Program-made: the position numbers and the translations under genes
Assembly: GCF_910592395.1 (NCBI RefSeq)
Contig: NC_088309.1
Span: 684,501 to 748,500 of the forward strand
Reading direction: 5' to 3'
Length of the DNA stretch: 64,000 nt
DNA from: Lineus longissimus
Taxonomy: Eukaryota > Nemertea > Pilidiophora > Heteronemertea > Lineidae
The notes under the pieces: generated by a model
Seen by the model: only the letters and a program-made list of their open reading frames with translations
Database searches by the model: none
What the model was told of the DNA's origin: nothing
Shown here: positions 1-13,200 of the stretch, piece after piece
How positions within the stretch are numbered: the first letter of the stretch is position 1
Layout of the letters: the number at the start of each line of letters is the position of its first letter

Positions 1-1060
1 CGTGACTGCTCCACCGTGTAGCCATCATGGTGAGCGAGATGAAACAGTCACAACCTGGCCTAATCGGACGTGACTGCTCCACCGTGTGGCCATCATGGTG
101 AGGGAGGTGAGACAGTCACAACCAGGCCTGTTCGGACTTGACTGCTCCACCGTGCAGCCATCATGGTGAGCGAGATGAGACAGTCACAACCTGGCCTAAT
201 CGGACGTGACTGCTCCACCGTTGTAGCCATCATGGTGAGAGATGAGACAGACACAGCTTGACATATTCTTGCTGGGCTGCTCAAACGTGTCGCCAACATG
301 GTGAGAGAGATGAGACAGTCACAGCTCGACATATTCTTGCTGGGTTGCTCTACTGTGTCGCCAACATGGTGAGGGAGATGAGATAATGACAACCTGGGTG
401 CTCCACTGGCTCGGCAACAGTGTGAGAGATAAGACAATCGCAACCAGATCAAATCGGGCCTGGCTCACAGCCGTGTTGCCAACATGATGCGATGGGAGAG
501 AAAGTTATGACCACACTGAATCGAGCCTTACTGCTTCACCGTTCTGACAACATGATAAGAGAGTTAAGGGCTGCTGCCTCATTCTGACAACTCGGTGAGG
601 GTGATAAGACAGGTACAACCAGACCGCATCAGGCCTGACTGCTCAACTTTGTTGCCAACGTGGGTGAGTTGGGAGACGAGACAACCACAGCAACACCAAA
701 TGGGGCCCAGCTACACCATCATGTTGGCAACATGATGAGATAGTCGCAACGAGACCTTATTGGCCTGGCTGTGTCACCGTCCTGCCACCACGGGGCGAGA
801 GGTGTGACATCCGGGACCTCAGGCAGACCGCATTTGGCTGGACTGCGCCATCGTTTTGACAACACGGTGATGAAGATAGGACACCCGTAATCAGACTGAA
901 TCGGGCTTGGCTTCTACTGTTTTTAGATTACAAGGAGAGGGATGAGACACCCTTACACAGTCCGAATCGAGTCTAGCTTCGGCACCGTGTTGCCAAAACA
1001 CGTAGGCCTACACGGCATGGACCGAATCGGGGTTTGCCTGTCTATGTCAAAAGAGAGTTG
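1..1060. repeat. 68-bp minisatellite array, decaying to the right
   Basis: Near-identical units start at 1, 69, 137 and 205 (period 68). Each carries GTGACTGCTCCACCGTG, an ATCATGGTGAG core and a CAGTCACAAC segment. From about 240 to 1060 the same words recur at variable spacing with increasing divergence (GCCAACATGGTGAG, ACCAGAC, GAATCGGG). The array probably extends beyond the left edge. The minus-strand ORF at 93-452 is only translated repeat. Confidence 0.93.
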
Positions 1061-2786
1061 AGATAGCAACAACCAGTGAATAATTTCTAGTTTATTTCAA
1101 AATACTTATAAAAGCAGCAGTCCATGTTCACAAAATATGTTTATATAAAATAAAAAGAAGGGACAGCTGTATCGATACATGAAAGTGTTAGGTATCTGCT
1201 GACTTTGAAATCTTAGTCAGCAAACGGACAAACTTAACAAGTCTTACATCAATCAACTTAATCACAACAGACATTTTACACCATAAATAGTTTGGAACTT
1301 TACAATTAGCCCCAGAACATCTTCACCCTGGTTAACCTTTTAAAGCTGATACTAAAGCTAACAGTTCCGCGATTGGTCAGCAATATCATTTCAAAATGAC
1401 CTGCAGGTTAGGAATATGTAACTTCTCTGGTTGTGTGATAATGTACAATAACGGACAAGTCACAAGCTAGGATTTGAAATAAGTGAAAGTGACATCACAT
1501 ACGCATCATGGCATCACTTGTACTTTGCGTCATATTGGATGACGTACGTGGCATGGTGCTGTACATTCCGACTTTCTCATTTTGGCTTAAAACTCTGAAG
1601 CTGTTTGTCACATGCGCCAAAAAACTACATATTTTTCATCAGAACGTGTGACTTTGACTTATTTTGGAGGCAATTGTAAACTTAGTCTTCTTCGATAACG
1701 GTATTTGAAAACATCTTCAGAGCCAATTTATTTACATTTTCACATCTTAATAAAGGAAGTCCAGAGGCAGGAGTCATGTAGGTCTGATTAGGTTAGACAA
1801 AGTAACGAGTAGCTATCTCAAACGATTCACGTTGGTACCTAGAATGTATTGATTGTTGAATAAAACACGATCCGTCCCCTAAATTTGCATATCAGTCACC
1901 TGACTACCATCACTGTCGACCCCTATTGGTCGACCCCTAGCTCCTGCCTTTAGTCCCTCTAAAACCGCGACAAATACACCTCCGGCTCAATATCTGCATC
2001 ACAGATTTCTTAAATGTAGAATGTCATTCCAATCGAGAGAGCAAATTATGTAGACGGCTGGTCCCACCGAGACCAAAAACTTCAAAAAAAGTATGCATTT
2101 GTCATCAGTAGGTGAAATATAGTTGAAATGTTCATCATATTTCTCTCTTATTCGGCAATCACAACTCGGTCTCGGTCTCCCTCGAAGGAGGTCCATTGAG
2201 CAACACCTTTAGGTTGATGACCGGTTTATACTTCAATATTATTTCATCATTGCTATTTTCATGAACTTCGCAATCAAAAACATCGCGGGAACCAAAAGTG
2301 TATCCTGGAAACAGCAGACAGGAGGGATTGGCCCAAGTTGTATGTTTGGCCAGAGAGACCAATTTCCAAATACGTCGAATTAAACTAATTTGACATTTGT
2401 TGCAACCAGAATAAGAAAATAAAGCGTTCATTTCTAGCTACATGTTTGTGCATAGTCGTTCGTGCATCTTTACCATAAATATAGTATATCGCTGTAACGT
2501 CAGATAGCGGTAACTTGGCGTTTGAGATGACTTCAGGTGCTAACACAGTGTACAGATGGACAAGTGAGGGTCACATGAGATATGACCAAAGGTGAACAAA
2601 GTCTAACAGTTCCACTGGGACCTTGTTGGTAAATCGATACGTTTACCCAACATGTAATCTGAAGTACAGCTCAGAGCCTCAAAATTCAGTGATTTCGTAT
2701 GATGAAAATAGTTTGTCTTCGCAGAGAGTAGAGGGCATTCCTATTACTGCAATACTGCAGTACTGCAGTGCATTATAATGGAATAG
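1061..2786. other. Intergenic, no gene seen
   Basis: AT-rich unique-looking sequence. ORFs are short, without family motifs or credible splice partners. I see no structural feature beyond a CTGCAGTACTGCAGT palindromic cluster at about 2750-2770. Confidence 0.5.
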
Positions 2787-2875
2787 CTGCCTTCGAGGAG
2801 CTGATCTGAAGACCAGTTGCCTTCGAGGAGCTGATCTGAAGACTAGTTGCCTTCGAGGAGCTGATCTGAAGACTA
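2787..2875. repeat. 30-bp tandem repeat, three copies
   Basis: Three consecutive copies of TGCCTTCGAGGAGCTGATCT plus GAAGACYAGT at exactly 30-bp spacing, with one or two substitutions. Lies in the intergenic DNA downstream of NCX. Confidence 0.93.
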
Positions 2876-2940
2876 AGACATTTCCATCACCCTGCCATTG
2901 ATACCACTATCTGACCAATCTAAAACGAAACATCCAAGCA

Positions 2941-4238
2941 TTTATTACACATGAAATCATTTTCAGGTATGATTATCACATCATGCACATAGAAATAAAT
3001 ATCAAAAGTCTATTTACAATATATACAGGAATAAGATCACTTAGTTCTCACGAGGATTTGACTAGATTAGATGAATATCATGATCCATTTAATTTTCCCT
3101 GCAAGTTAATACACAGCCTGAGTAAAGAGAGAGAGACATGGAGTTCAGGTGTCGAATCACTCCAATCACCTGGAATAGCACACGCAGAACAATCAATGAA
3201 AGAAACAAAGCAATTATGATAACAATAATGCCTACAGGGTGTCCCAAAGTCTACAGTTTATACATTTCTATGGCACCTACCCGTGGTACATCACACTCAA
3301 AGCGCCACTATTTCATAGAAACGTCTGCAGAAATGTCTTCAAACGTCTGCCAGTCTGTGACAGTTACAGTGAAGGCAGGGTTCCCATTTAGCACTCACAA
3401 ATGGGTCGTAATATAATAAAACCGTGTGGCTCATGGCTAGGTTTTATGATGGACAACCACCTTTGGAGAGAGGCATGATTCAAACAGAGATGACGAAACA
3501 TATCACCTTCAATTGAGATATGTTCAAACCTAAGGCGTAGACAAAATCAAGAAGTATGGGACCCAACTTGAAACCAATGAAAAAGATTCATTCACCAGTT
3601 TACGTCATTCTGATAGAGCTCTCCACTCTTTGAGCAGAAACCTAAAATGTATCAGGTAATATCACAGATAAAGTCACAGGTAATTCAAAACTTACACAAA
3701 TATAATTTAGAAACAAAACAAAACAACTAATAAAACAGAGCCTTGTATTAAAAATATCACTAACTTTCGTCCACTGACTAACAATGATGGACAGGTCGCC
3801 ATACAGTTTGGGGGGAGCTATAGACTTATCATAGTCTGAACATGAAAGGATATGGATGCACTAAGAGAGACACAGTCATGGTTTCTCTTTCAAATTGGTC
3901 TCGAGGGGGGGGGGGGTAGGAGGGCAACTCCACTGGTATGTTCATGGCCCGCAGACACTGCTGTTGAGGGAAAACTGTGCATGGGAACAGCAGGAACTCG
4001 AGAGGACGAGCAGCTTCATCTCCACCACAAAAATGAAGATAGCAGAAACAGGCTGAATGAAAAACCTGTCATTGGTGGGGTTAGGTGTAGAACTACGTTA
4101 TGTGATCTTTTTAAAGATCAACCAGATGATCTATAAGTTCAAAACTTTAGAATGAAATACTTGAGATGAGAAAATGCACAACTTAATCATTAATCGATGT
4201 TCACACAAAGAAGAGTTGAATGGTAGAACCTATCCTTT
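2941..4238 (-). other. Probable NCX 3' UTR with a candidate poly(A) signal at its end
   Basis: No coding exon is visible downstream of the NCX stop. AATAAA on the minus strand lies at 2941-2946, about 1.3 kb from the stop, and an ATTAAA at about 3098. Which one is used is not decidable from sequence. Plus-strand ORFs here have no recognisable protein features, and a poly-G run lies at about 3905-3914. Confidence 0.35.
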
Positions 4239-7200
4239 CTAAGTTGTTGTGGTTGTGAATGGATTCCACACAATAACGTCATAGGCCACCAACGATGATA
4301 AGATGATATAGATCAACCATAGTGTCGCCATGATGATTCCCGTTATAATCTTTGTTGATTTAACTTTCCCGCCAAGTTCACCTCCTGATATCTGAAATGG
4401 AAATAGAAACTGCATTAGTTGCAGTCATGTGCCGGTAACGCACTGCTAAAACGATCATCTTCGTTAACTGCTGCTGTAGGCGCGACTCCTATCGCCGACT
4501 GGGTCCACCATCCAAGATGGCACATGATCGCGCATTCAAGCCACAACATGGCGTTGATGATATTGCCGGTATTCTCAGGAATACTCATACTCACATATCG
4601 ACGCAAGAATAATATGATAACACAGATGACAGCTGCACCGAGGAAGAAAATCACTCCCTGAAAGAGATTAGCCGAGTTGACCCTCTTTGGCTCCGGATCG
4701 AAGCTGTAGTAGATGGACGCGATGCACCAAGGCAAACCAAGTCCAAGGAATACATTCACACTGTTACTCCCTGAAATAGAAAGTCAAACCAGTTATTGTC
4801 TTGAGTTCTCGGTTACACCAGTCAAACCAGTGATAATCTTCAGTCTTTCAGCGCCAGTGCTCGGTTACACCAGTCAAACCAGTGATAATCTTCAGTCTTT
4901 CAGCGCCAGTGCTCGGTTACACCAGTCAAACCAGTGATAATCTTCAGTCTTTCAGCGCCAGTGCTCGGTTACACCAGTCAAACCAGTGATAATCTTCAGT
5001 CTTTCAGTCCCAGTGCTCGGTTACACCAGTCAAACAAGTTAATGAAAGGCAACAGTATCTGCTATGTTAGCCTGTGTTCTATAAAGACATGTCTGTACTG
5101 AATATGGCAAAGAAGAAGGTGAATGGGATATTTTCGTTCATTGGTCGAATCATTCTTTAGTAATTGATAGGAAAGGCAAAAGGTGGCATACAATTCATGT
5201 ACATCAGTGCCTCGACGTTGTCGCTGACCACTGACGATATTGTCAGGGACTTACCAGTGACATTGCCAATAGCAGCGTCAGCATATTCATCATGTAGAGC
5301 AGCAGTACGACTTGCAAATGTATCAGGGAGACTGGTTCCAAGGGCAACTAGTGTGATGCCAGTCACTGCGGGTCTCAGGTCAATCGCGCATCCAAGTAGA
5401 TTGGCAATCTAAACACAAGTAACGATTAATTAAGAGACTTTCGAAACATGCCAGCTCTCAACAGGCTAACGGAAGACCCTCATTGGAAATTAACCGATGC
5501 AAGTGATAACATGTATCGGGTCTGCCGTTAAATAGAAGTGTTCAGATGAGGATGTCACTTCGAAGTTTTATAGTCATTCTGTAAAGCCTATAAGACATCT
5601 CCCTAAGATGTGGCGATTCACCACCCTGAGGGTTTCGAGATATATGACCAACTTACACCTACACCGAAAAATACAGAACCGGGGATCTAGATTTCAAATG
5701 GTAGTATCAAAACTGTGCAGCCGAGTTTCAGTGCTCAGATGCCATGAAGATATAGATTGTAGGTTTTAGTTACACTGCTTGAGAATGAACATACCTGTTC
5801 TACGAACGCTGTACACAGCCCAATACCAAGCAGCGACAGGAAGAATGCAGGGAAACCTCCACCATAATTCCTACAAAAGACAACAGACGAGTAAACGGTC
5901 AGTGTGATCATCATCTTAATCATGACAGAATCATATCCATCGTTTGGTGTTCGCTTTTTTGATGTAACGTCTAAATCTTCCCACAGATTTCAATGGCAAA
6001 ATGGAATGAAATACTGATTGTTTGATTAATACTTGATTCAACTTACTTTGGTGGTATGAGGGCAAAGAAAACCTTCCAGAAGAACATGAGGAAGTGGATG
6101 ACGTAGTCATACCATTTGAGAGGTACCTTGTTGCCCTCTTCGTCTTCTTCCTCTTGTACTGACATAGCACTGAAAGGCAAAACCAGAATATTACAAACTG
6201 AGAAAGAACTTGTCACAAATGAGCCGTAGCTGGTTTGCCATATCATGAATACAACATATTGTGACTGGAGCTATACCCTGAGAGTTTGTGGTAACTGTCA
6301 TTGAAAGGAACGTTCGTCTTCTTTTATCGCCCAACTAACAACCCATTAGACCCATTACAGATACAAAACCAGGTCACATGTCGGCCATTGCAAATCTGGG
6401 GAAAAGGTAAAAAAACCCTGGGGAAGCAGGACATATTTCATTTTGTCGAGGTATCGGGTGAAGAGAGAGTACGGCTTAAAAAGGTATTGGCCTTAGCATC
6501 GTTGCAATTGTTGTTTTGTCAGGAAGTATCATGCAGTTGACCTATTGCCGACATGCTGATGCTGAAAACAAAAGAACACAGTGCCTCATCGTCTGCAGTC
6601 GGATTGTTATACTAACGCAATAATCTGTCCACCCCACGTCATGTCCTCCTCGTCATCATCATCAATAATCCGAGCGAGCTTTTCGCCAACATGATCTGAA
6701 AGAGATGCTCATATTTAGTCATGAGCGTACAGGACATGTGCTCCCAGCACAGATACGTCAGTGGCAGGAGATCAGGCCAAATGTACAAGAGACATGCATG
6801 GCCTCTACTATTGTAAGAGAGCCACTGAACAAAATGTTCTCAGCATACATCCTGTTATCATGTTTATCATCACATGAATAAGAGACAACAACTCGGCAAC
6901 CTTCGGGTGTCTTATCAAGTATCCAGACTAGGACCCAACTATCAATCTAAGACTACATAAGGTTCCATCTAAGTGGCTAACAGGCGTGCATGATGGTATT
7001 CCGGATGACAAAACCTTTGCCTCAGTGATTTGCAAGTGTAAGTTTCATGATGAAAAACATGAACTCTTGAGATCTACTGAGAGCTTACCACCGAACAGGC
7101 AATGATATTTTGTGAGGAAAATTATCAACTTTTTACAGTCTTTGATGAAATAAGAAGAAGCAAGTGCAAACGGACAACAAATAGCCACATTATGAACCCT

Positions 7201-10200
7201 TGCGGTGCTGAGCACCAAAGAACACTTTGACGGTTGAAATCGACAGATATCGAACCATATTTCAGAGAGAAGAGCTTCCTAGAAGGAAATGGTAATTTGT
7301 TTTTGAGAATAACTATTGGAACAGTTCTGACTGAAAAGCCTTTGTGCACCATGCCATGAACACACCAAAAGGGTTACAACACATCAGGATGACTTGAATA
7401 TTGTTATTAGTGGAAGATACATGGTGATAGCAAATCAAAAACATGTACATAATTTAATAAAAGCACTCCTCAGTATAATTACAAAGCACTGTTACGTATT
7501 TTACCTTCTCCTTCAGATAACATGAAATGGTGGAAAGATGTGCAATTAATATTAAGTGCGGATTAAAAGAACACAAAAATGGCCAATGGACTATTGGTCA
7601 TCCTACGACAAGGCATTTGTATCAATCCTATTCAGGAATCGAGGTTCAACCAGAAAAAACATATCAAATTCTTCGACCCCAAATGTAGTTCGAAGAGCCT
7701 GATTTGCGTCTAATAGAAAACGAGTCAGAAAGTGAATGGCGGTGTCGCCTAACCGTTCTCAGTCTTTATGCTAGGAAACTGCCAGTTTAAACTTTCCACT
7801 TACCTGATGAAACAAATGCCAATGCTGCACTGTGCTCGCCTATCTTACAACCAATGCTAGGATTCCGTAAAGTTATGATGAAATTCTTGCTTCCCTAAAA
7901 TGAAGAAACACAAATTCGTTCACACATTCATTTTCATTTCAATCAGGATAATATTCGAGCAATCGACATTTTGATGGGTGAAAGCAATATGCTTGGCTTC
8001 AATTTGGATATTGAACAGAAATCAAAATGCATTGCCTGGCTCCTATCAGAAAACTGGCTCACCTCAGCATCTTTGTTGACTTCAATTGTAATAGTCTTGG
8101 TCGTCTCGCCATGCTTGAATGAGAGCTTGCCTGAATTATGCTTGTAATCAGCTGGGTCAACAGTAACACCACCTTTGGCTGTGCCATCACTGAAAAATCA
8201 AGCATCAAATACAATCAACGTATGAAAATGTGATACCAGTGATACCCATGATACGCATATACCAACTACGACTGCTGATAGAAATACAACAATAACAAAA
8301 GAGAGCACGGTTAAGGTACCAAGACCGAGAACTATTCCGTATTCTTAGGTATTGACTTCCCATAAGGAGGACCAAAACTTGAATTAAATAAGAGATATCT
8401 TGTTCTTGGCTGCAGCTATTCTACTTACATCGTAGCATATTCTACGGACACGGTACCATCACAGCCCTTCTGTCGTATAACATTCACAGCAAGTTTACCC
8501 GTCTTAAGATTCGCAGTGATGCTTGGCTGTTCGAACTGGAACTCACCAGGCTCTGGAAAATAACATGGCAGGTTCGATTACATATTGTAATTGCAGAATG
8601 TGTTACTGCTTTCTTCAGACATCAATAGAATAGTCCTAATGCAAATGAAAACTCCTTCGAGGACCCTGAACCAACGCCAGAATCGGCGAAAATTTTAACA
8701 AAACTTCCAGATTTTCTCTCTGGTTATCAGATTCAGCTACAGTTCGCAGGTATACGATGAGCAAAATCGGTTCTAACTTGTGCCTGGGGTGACGCTGGTT
8801 CGAACTCAACAAAGGCCGCGATTACATATAGAGTTCACGTTTTCACATGTAACTTGTCACTGTTCACTGTTCACTTTTCATGCGTGACATGAAGAACGAA
8901 CAAGTCATTCCCAAAGAGCGGGCGACATACGATTCACGATGTCACTTTCCACCCTCACGTCGTGTTTTCAAGCCTAAGTCAGTTAACTAAGTCAGTTAAC
9001 TCGTGACAAGTGAAACATGACAAGTGACAACGTGAATCCAGCCTAAGAAAACTGTTTGTGTAGGTTCTCCTCACCGTCATCATCGATAATGGTGACTCTG
9101 GCGATGCTTGGTTCCCCGATTCCACCATCCCCGCCAGGGTTCTTTAGGATGATGTAGAACTCAGTGTCTGCTTCGTATTGGAGATCATTGATAATTGGAA
9201 TGGCTATTGCCTTGCGGTACTCATTTTCCATGAAGATCTGGGAAAGAAGAAAGAAACTAACACTAAGTTTAAGATGAACTTTATGACTGTGACTCGCCTA
9301 TGAGACTCATTAACTAAGTACAACAATACTTTTATATTAGTCGGGAGCTGAGGACAGCGAGCAGGTTCCTTACCAGAGTTCCAGTAGTTTTCTTGAAGTC
9401 TTTATCAAATTTGGCTGAACCCTCTCTTGTCTCATAATCAATGGTGACAACTCCAGTGATCTCATCATGTCCTTGTCCTGGTTCAACCTTTGCATTAACT
9501 TTAGTAACTGCAGACTCATCGATATTTCTCGACTTTCCTGACGATTTGGCACGACCATTCTGAAATTTAAGACATCTTTGTTGAATACAGAGAGTCGAAA
9601 TTATTGATACTTGCTGTGAATGGCTTCTTGGAGAAATAGAAGGGATAAAATGAATGATTCTCCCCGATAGGGATGCTGTGTTTGCTTGCTTTCAGCACAA
9701 TCAGGTGCTGTCAGAATCTGATGTCTCAATGGACGACTGCCACAGCCTATATCTAATGACAAAAGTTACTCACTGGCACTTGTAACGTAGATTTTGAGCT
9801 GAAATGGGAGAAAAACAATACACTACAGATTCTTGTTAATAAAAGACATTGGTGGGTAGGGAGTTGTTCAAATGTGAAGAGTATCGGATACCTGATTATG
9901 CTGTCACGTAATATCCCCACATGAGGAGTAGCATGAGGTCGTGCAGGGCCGACAACAATATGAAAAGAGTTCTTGCATAGTGGTGCTACTGATATTCATT
10001 TGATCATATTTACAGACAGTTGATGGAACTGTTAGACCATATTATGAACTACCAAGTTTATACATGTAGGCTACGGCAAGGTTCAATAACTTACACTTTA
10101 CTGCGGTGAAATAGGATATCCACCTCCAGGATACCAGCACTTTCTAGGACGGAGTAACTTGGAGAAGCAAAGGTGAATTTGCCACAGAGATCGTCTGCAA

Positions 10201-13200
10201 AGATCAAGAATGTTCATAAGTCTTGCTAGCAATGCCCACAGGGTACGCATGGTGAGATGCTGTGAAACCTTGGAAATGGAGTCTCTTGCTACACGAAACA
10301 TCTTACACATCGTATATTCTATGGATAACATAAAAGTTGATATTGTAGGCGAAATGAGGGGATTAGTAGCTAAAGAGTCCGTCCATAAACAAATCTGCGA
10401 GCTGACGAATACGTCAACGTCCGCGTTAGCCGAAGACATAGTCACGGTAGCCCAACTGGTGTTTGGATGAAAGTTGTCAGCACATCATCATGAAACATGA
10501 TTTTGTCTCACACAGCATGATTATACATCAGTTATGCTAACCCTCCTTGGAGTTTGTAAAACAACTAGCAGGCTCTATTGAGTTGTAATACCTACCTCCG
10601 CTAATATCCGGACTTAGGTTGTGAATAGTACGCACTGTATCAACAACTTCACTCATGTGTTTTTTGGACGAAATGGGACGGTGTTTCTTTCCTCCCATCA
10701 TCTGGCGGACGGCGGCATGGCGAAACCTGAAGCAAGGGAAGATCAATGCAATGTTATTGAAACCTTAGCCATAGTCAAAATGACTTGGTCTTGAGGTTAT
10801 GGCATTGATGTCTGTCTGCGCAGTTACATCTTCGCCACCAAGTCCACGCATCACAGTTATAGCCCTTAGAAAATGAAACCAATCAGTATTTTTGATGATA
10901 CCCTGTACATGTTTATTTATAGAACCACGAACAAATAAAAACACACGATTGTTGTTACACTGTCATTTGGGCTGACCTAATGATTCAAACGACTTTTGTC
11001 CTGAGCACATTAGTTGGAACTGGTGGCTTGTTCGCACCATAAATTTTTCACTCGCCTGACATGAAATCAATGTTATGCGTGGTAGAATCATCAGACTATT
11101 GAATATGAAATACTCATAATATACTGTGAAATGCTTAAAAAGTGGCGGCATGGATTACAGCTGGTTCTCATGCAAAGGGATTCTTGATTAGCCTCCACGC
11201 GTGAATTAAGGACCAGGACCAAAACCACTCTAGGTGTGATCAAATATAAGTTTGAACCAATGTTGAAGCCTTCTCTGCTCCTAAAGCATTTGTGGTTTTA
11301 GTTAAATGAGTCACACCATTCTGATATCTTTGACCTGAAGAGCTAACCAGTCACTAGCATGGGGGAGGGGGGGGGGGGGGGGGTTAAGGAAGCAAAGAGC
11401 AACATCAAACGTTTTGTCCTTGGCAAGTCAACGGTATCATTGGTATTGCTCTTGTTATTGTAACCTGGACAACTTCATCACAATTCAACTCATCAATAGT
11501 CAATTAACTTCAGTGAAATCAAATTAAGTGCCATCGTCATTGTGGTTCTGCCACGAGGTGCAACGACTATGGCGTCTTTGTTATCATATAGTACAAGCTT
11601 GTCTCTCTGATCTCTTTTATCCTATGCAGCAGTCATGACCATTAAAAGTAACCAGGTCTAAGTCAAAACTAGCAAAGGTTCGACAGATGACCCAGAAAAT
11701 GTATCAAATAGCAGAAACTGCATTAAATTCAGCTGTAAATGGAACGATGTGTGTACCTTTTACTGCAAATCAGGGAAAGGTGTTGAAAATGTCGTACGAA
11801 TTTAAAGTATGGTTCCTTGGTACGTACCTTGCCCTAGCAAATGCATGGCTCTCTGGATCCCTAGATAATGACCTGTTTGATCCCATATATGAACCTCCTT
11901 CTTCCCTGGAACAGAAATACATAATATTTAAAGAGGACACATGCAAACGTTGGTCCTTACGTTCCTGATTGTAAGGGCTTCATATCAAAACTTGAGTTAA
12001 CACTTACATCAACTGTACAAAAGCTATAAGCTGGTACGAGGGCAATAAGAGAACCTGTATGGAGAAGGAGTAACTTTTACAACTCTGACTTGAAGATGTG
12101 GTCACAGTGGACTGAGGGCAGTTTCTGTTTAACCACCTTCAGCCTGCGGTGAACTTTCGGTCATAAGCTGAAAGAAAGAGACGACTTGCCCTGAGTTGTT
12201 CTAGTGCAGCGGCTAACCTTTTTGACATTGCACTTAAGGTTCCTAGTCGGCTATCCCGAGGCCTACCTACCTCTGTAACTAGAGACAGTCGGGGTGGACT
12301 GCCCAAAAAGGAGCAGAACTTTATACAAGCAATTCGTTTTAGATGATGCAGTGTACTATGTTTCTAAATCCGTGAATCTTGGTGAGATTAGTATAATTAG
12401 ATGAAAAAGGCGGTGTGCAAAGGTCTTACAAGCCAATTTTGTTATCAACAGCAGTGAACTGCAATCTAATATACACCCATGTGTTTTTGGTAGTTTGGTG
12501 TTGTGGTTGACACAGTTTAAGCAATTGTTGATGGTTTGAGATTTATTACACTTTGAAATATGAAATGATACGAGTGTGTCGAACGAGGTAATTTTGGTGT
12601 TCAATAAGTCACTTAATAAATGAAAGGTGCAAATGTTCAGGGAATTCATTTTTGGTAGACGAAAACCACAATGTATAAATACACGGTGAGATTAGCCTAA
12701 TGGATGTGAACGGGTGCGAAGGTTGGTATAAATACTATTTGGTTCGGTTGGCGTGGTCTGCGATTAATCAGCCCAAACCTCTCAATTATATAACATGGGA
12801 GGTTTGGGAACACCCCTCCCCCCGATCTGCTTTCCCTAATTTGGGCTTAATTTACCGTGATTTATCGCGTCTGAGCCAAAACTCGGCCTTTCCTGCCAAA
12901 AACGACATTTGAGCATTATCAGCAAGAAAATGTGTGTAGGCTTCTTAAAAGGTCTGTAAAAGCAATGTTGATGGTAAGCGGGGTATAAACCTCATGCTGA
13001 TATTAGCCTCATGCCTGTGTTTCTAATGCTAGAAGACGTGACGGTATCCATATACTGCCAAGTTACTATACCTGGGACGATCTCCTTCAGAAATGGCAGT
13101 TATTTTTTCATTTTGGTTGTCATCTGTAGCATCAACAGGAGCCACAGAGTTCCTGAAGCACACGTGAACATGACCATTAGAACATTTGTGTAGTAGTTTG

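Noticed and set aside
93-452. 119-aa minus-strand ORF
   Set aside because: It is a translation of the 68-bp minisatellite; the internal peptide repeats mirror the DNA repeats and no domain is present.
3232-3260. ACAGGGTGTCCCAAAGTCT, resembling the tail or end of a known transposon type
   Set aside because: A single short match with no partner end or coding part; not enough to call an element.
11360-11384. Long G-run (others at 3905, 31673, 43930) as possible G-quadruplex regulators
   Set aside because: Simple homopolymers common in such genomes, with no positional link to a promoter or splice site.
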